Notes under the pieces: model-generated
The model's input: the letters and a program-made list of their open reading frames with translations, nothing else
Databases searched by the model: none
What the model was told of the DNA's origin: nothing
Program-made: the position numbers and the translations under genes
Assembly (NCBI GenBank): GCA_937888595.1
Contig: CALARK010000005.1
Location: forward strand, 1 to 25,168
Length of the DNA: 25,168 bases
Direction of reading: 5' to 3'
Origin: an uncultured Sterolibacteriaceae bacterium
GTDB lineage: Bacteria; Pseudomonadota; Gammaproteobacteria; Burkholderiales; Rhodocyclaceae
Part shown: in pieces, positions 23,240-25,168 of the stretch
Position numbering within the stretch: position 1 is the first letter of the stretch
Layout: the number at the start of each line of letters is the position of its first letter

Positions 23240-23787
23240 GAGTCATCCCGACCGATGTCAAAGACGCCTTGATTCTCGAACCGAAAGTGTTCGGAGACAG
23301 CCGCGGCTTTGTCATGGAAAGCTGGAATCGCAGAGCATTTGCCAACGTTGGTCTGGACATCGACTTCGTGCAGGACAACCATTCCCGCTCACAGCGCGGC
23401 GTGCTGCGTGGCCTGCACTTTCAGCTGAAGCAGCCGCAGGGGAAGCTCGTGCGTGTCGCCAGCGGAACGGTCTTCGACGTCGCAGTGGACTTGCGGAGAT
23501 CCTCGCGAACTTTCGGGCGCTGGGCTGGAGTCATTCTGTCTGCCGAGAATCAGCGCATGTTCTGGGTACCACCCGGTTTCGCTCATGGTTTTCTCGTACT
23601 TTCCGAGAGCGCTGATTTTCTCTACAAGGCCAGCGATTACTACGCTCCAGAATATGAGCGTTCGATACTCTGGAACGATCCCGACCTTGCTATCGACTGG
23701 CCTTTGGGCGACCTAAGCGGCGAGCCCATACTGGCCGCAAAGGACGCTACAGCAATCCGATTCAAGGATGCCGAGACATATTCATGA
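23236..23787 (+). CDS. rfbC: dTDP-4-dehydrorhamnose 3,5-epimerase
   Basis: A 183-residue cupin-fold epimerase acting on dTDP-4-keto-6-deoxyglucose at C3 and C5, the third pathway step. Catalytic His61 sits in RGVLRGLHFQ; VFDVAVDLRRSSRTFG and FWVPPGFAHGFLVLSE are family motifs, and YYAPEYERSILWNDP near the C-terminus supplies the conserved Tyr region. Length is typical (about 180-185). From here on the GC content falls visibly compared with the upstream genes. It overlaps rfbA and rfbD by 4 bp. Confidence 0.97.
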   Translation: MRVIPTDVKDALILEPKVFGDSRGFVMESWNRRAFANVGLDIDFVQDNHSRSQRGVLRGLHFQLKQPQGKLVRVASGTVFDVAVDLRRSSRTFGRWAGVILSAENQRMFWVPPGFAHGFLVLSESADFLYKASDYYAPEYERSILWNDPDLAIDWPLGDLSGEPILAAKDATAIRFKDAETYS

Positions 23788-24653
23788 ACCGGATCCTGCT
23801 TACGGGTATCAATGGCCAGGTCGGCTGGGAACTCCAACGCAGCCTGCAGCCACTCGGCGAGATCATTGCACTTGACCGCACCAATCTGGATCTCGCCAAT
23901 CCGGACCGGATCCGAGATGTCATCAGGACCATCAAGCCTTCCATCATCTGTAATCCCGCCGCCTACACCGCGGTCGACAAGGCTGAACAAGAAGCAGATC
24001 TGGCCATGGCCATCAATGCCACAGCTCCTGGCGTCCTCGCTGAGGAGGCGCGCAAGCTCGATGCGCTGTTCGTTCATTATTCAACCGATTACGTGTTCGA
24101 CGGAAAGAAGAGCGAACCTTATCAAGAAGAAGATCCGACAGGGCCGCTCAGCAGCTACGGACGCAGCAAGCTTTGTGGTGAGCAGGCGATTCAGGCCAGC
24201 GGCTGTCGACATCTGATTTTTCGAGCTTGCTGGGTCTATGGTCTTCACGGCCATAACTTCATGCGCACCATATTGCGCTTGGCCAGCGAACGAGACGAAC
24301 TGCGCGTCGTTGCAGACCAGACGGGCATGCCAACCTGGTCGCGCATGATTGCCGAAACTACCGCACTTGCCCTTGCCCGCCATGCCGATCAACAAGGCAT
24401 CTACCATATCGCAGCACCCGACTCGACAAGTTGGCATGGTTTTGCTACCGAAATTGTCTCCAAGGCAGCATCACTCGGGCTTATTCGCAAGGCTCCCCGC
24501 ATAGCGCTTATTCCAAGTGCCGACTACCCCACCCCAGCCTGCCGTCCATCCAACTCGAGGCTGAACTCCTCACGTCTCGCCAATGATTTCGGTCTTCGAT
24601 TGCCGGAATGGCAATCCCAACTTTTTCTTTGCATTAATGCTGCAGTGCGTTGA
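23784..24653 (+). CDS. rfbD: dTDP-4-dehydrorhamnose reductase
   Basis: A 289-residue NAD(P)H-dependent reductase that makes dTDP-L-rhamnose, the last step, supplying rhamnose for O-antigen or other surface glycans. The cofactor loop is LTGINGQVG (residues 6-14), VHYSTDYVFDG carries the catalytic Thr region and YGRSK the Tyr/Lys pair. Family segments RACWVYGLHGHNFMRTIL and DQTGMPTW follow. It completes the order B-A-C-D. Its TGA stop lies within the -35 box of the tRNA-fMet promoter. Base composition is lower in GC than rfbB. Confidence 0.96.
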   Translation: MNRILLTGINGQVGWELQRSLQPLGEIIALDRTNLDLANPDRIRDVIRTIKPSIICNPAAYTAVDKAEQEADLAMAINATAPGVLAEEARKLDALFVHYSTDYVFDGKKSEPYQEEDPTGPLSSYGRSKLCGEQAIQASGCRHLIFRACWVYGLHGHNFMRTILRLASERDELRVVADQTGMPTWSRMIAETTALALARHADQQGIYHIAAPDSTSWHGFATEIVSKAASLGLIRKAPRIALIPSADYPTPACRPSNSRLNSSRLANDFGLRLPEWQSQLFLCINAAVR

Positions 24654-24678
24654 CCCTGACAGGGTTCTATAGCATAAT
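24650..24678 (+). promoter_or_regulatory. Promoter of the tRNA-fMet gene
   Basis: A -35 box TTGACC (24650-24655) and a -10 box CATAAT (24673-24678) are separated by 17 bp, the optimal spacing. Transcription would start a few bases before the tRNA 5' end at 24691. The -35 box overlaps the rfbD stop codon. Confidence 0.8.
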
Positions 24679-24690
24679 ACGTACCTCTGA

Positions 24691-24767
24691 CGCGGGGTGG
24701 AGCAGTCTGGCAGCTCGTCGGGCTCATAACCCGAAGGTCGCAAGTTCAAATCTTGCCCCCGCAACCA
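24691..24767 (+). tRNA. Initiator tRNA-fMet (anticodon CAU)
   Basis: A 77-base tRNA with encoded CCA. It starts CGCGGGGTGGAGCAG and ends CCCCCGCAACCA; the first base C does not pair with the A at the acceptor end, the hallmark of bacterial initiator tRNAs. The anticodon stem has the three G-C pairs (GGG and CCC) flanking loop CTCATAA, also initiator-specific. Confidence 0.98.
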
Positions 24768-24772
24768 AACAA

Positions 24773-24804
24773 AACAAGGGCTTAGCTTCGGCTAGGCCCT
24801 TGTT
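24773..24804 (+). terminator. Rho-independent terminator after tRNA-fMet
   Basis: A 14-bp stem (AACAAGGGCTTAGC with GCTAGGCCCTTGTT, one T-G wobble) capped by a TTCG tetraloop, 5 bp after the tRNA. Only a short T-rich stretch (ATTTCT) follows. Confidence 0.85.
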
Positions 24805-25124
24805 ATTTCTGGCTACTGCTTGTTCAGCAGGCAAATAGCAGGCACCGAGCCCCAGAGTCTGTCCCATATCGTCTGAACCAGAATTGGTTTTACTCACCTC
24901 GATTCGCTCGTTATGCTCGGATTATTTGGGGTTTATGAGTTGGTTGATTTCCTGAGTGTTCCGAGTTTGCTATGACGAAGCCGCCTTCCTGTTGTGGGTG
25001 TATGTGAAATTCCCCTACGACAGCCCAGCTGCTACCGAATGGTTCATCCATCTGTTGGTGGTGAGTCTTTGTAATGGCCCCTCTCGACCATCCCAAGACG
25101 TAGACGGTAATCCCCCCCCCAAGT
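24805..25124. other. Region without a recognisable gene
   Basis: About 320 bp of clearly lower GC than the rest. No open frame with a ribosome site and family motifs is visible on either strand; a 61-codon minus-strand frame (24911-25096) matches nothing I recognise. A sequence GAGTCTGTCCCATATC at 24855-24870 resembles the ends of some insertion sequences, but no partner end is seen. A run of nine C lies at 25112-25120. It may be an eroded mobile-element remnant or plain spacer. Confidence 0.5.
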
Positions 25125-25161
25125 AAAAACGCCCCGCAAAGTAAGTTTGCGGGGCGTTTTT
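25125..25161. terminator. Strong bidirectional hairpin terminator
   Basis: A perfect 16-bp stem (AAAAACGCCCCGCAAA with TTTGCGGGGCGTTTTT) around a GTAAG loop. It has A and T runs on both sides, so it could terminate transcription from either strand. It may end a gene that lies beyond the right edge on the minus strand. Confidence 0.88.
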
Positions 25162-25168
25162 ATTGAGA

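Noticed and set aside
24911..25096. A 61-codon minus-strand frame
   Set aside because: No ribosome site, no recognisable family and unusual composition; not enough to call a gene.
1..25168. CRISPR arrays, prophage, toxin-antitoxin or restriction-type defence genes
   Set aside because: No regularly spaced repeats, phage structural genes, integrases or defence-family motifs were seen; the dispersed repeat is not arrayed.

Overview
The window reads as chromosomal DNA of a high-GC, Gram-negative betaproteobacterium, most likely from the Rhodocyclales. That placement is an inference from gene types (TRAP carriers, bacteriohemerythrin, MltD, RmuC, rml genes), from codon usage and from overall gene style; no rRNA is present to settle it. 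It is densely coding, with many 4-bp ATGA stop/start overlaps, and holds 24 protein genes (one cut by the edge), a tRNA-Thr(UGU) and an initiator tRNA-fMet(CAU).

Layout. 1-1977 (minus): a TRAP-type C4-dicarboxylate transporter (dctP, dctQ, 5' part of dctM), with a strong hairpin between dctP and dctQ. 2168-4473 (plus): a receiver-GHKL ATPase signalling protein and an MltD-like lytic transglycosylase. 4479-8501 (minus): an oligopeptide-type ABC importer (two permeases and a double ATPase) without a binding protein beside it. 8593-9054 (plus): an exported single-domain rhodanese. 9067-9926 (minus): a TonB-like protein and a small Cys-rich protein. 9990-11626 (plus): an exported ankyrin protein and a bacteriohemerythrin. 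11627-17248 (minus): tRNA-Thr, a membrane pseudo-histidine-kinase/exonuclease fusion, a CBS-DUF294 nucleotidyltransferase-like protein, a nitroreductase and RmuC. 17325-21280 (plus): a cytoplasmic histidine kinase, a LuxR-type regulator and a diguanylate cyclase. 21291-24653 (plus): rfbBACD for dTDP-L-rhamnose. Then tRNA-fMet with its own promoter and terminator, and about 320 bp of lower-GC sequence without a recognisable gene, ending in a strong hairpin terminator.

How the genes may work together. The kinase, regulator and cyclase lie head to tail just before the rhamnose genes, so a signalling-to-surface-polysaccharide link is plausible. The exonuclease fusion and the CBS-DUF294 protein are a tightly spaced pair, a partnership also seen near acetate permease genes in other proteobacteria, which hints at a nucleotide-linked control module.

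The most unusual signal is a short dispersed repeat. Its left half is GCCGTCCCGCC, followed directly by GGCGCCGACTTTT. Two copies match all 24 bases, two more match closely, one is diverged by three bases, and three further weaker candidates exist. Copies occur in both orientations. They sit in intergenic gaps (2118, 12776) and, in frame, in the linkers of three unrelated proteins: the ABC ATPase, the TonB-like protein and the diguanylate cyclase. This looks like a small mobile or selected repeat family that is tolerated where proteins are flexible.
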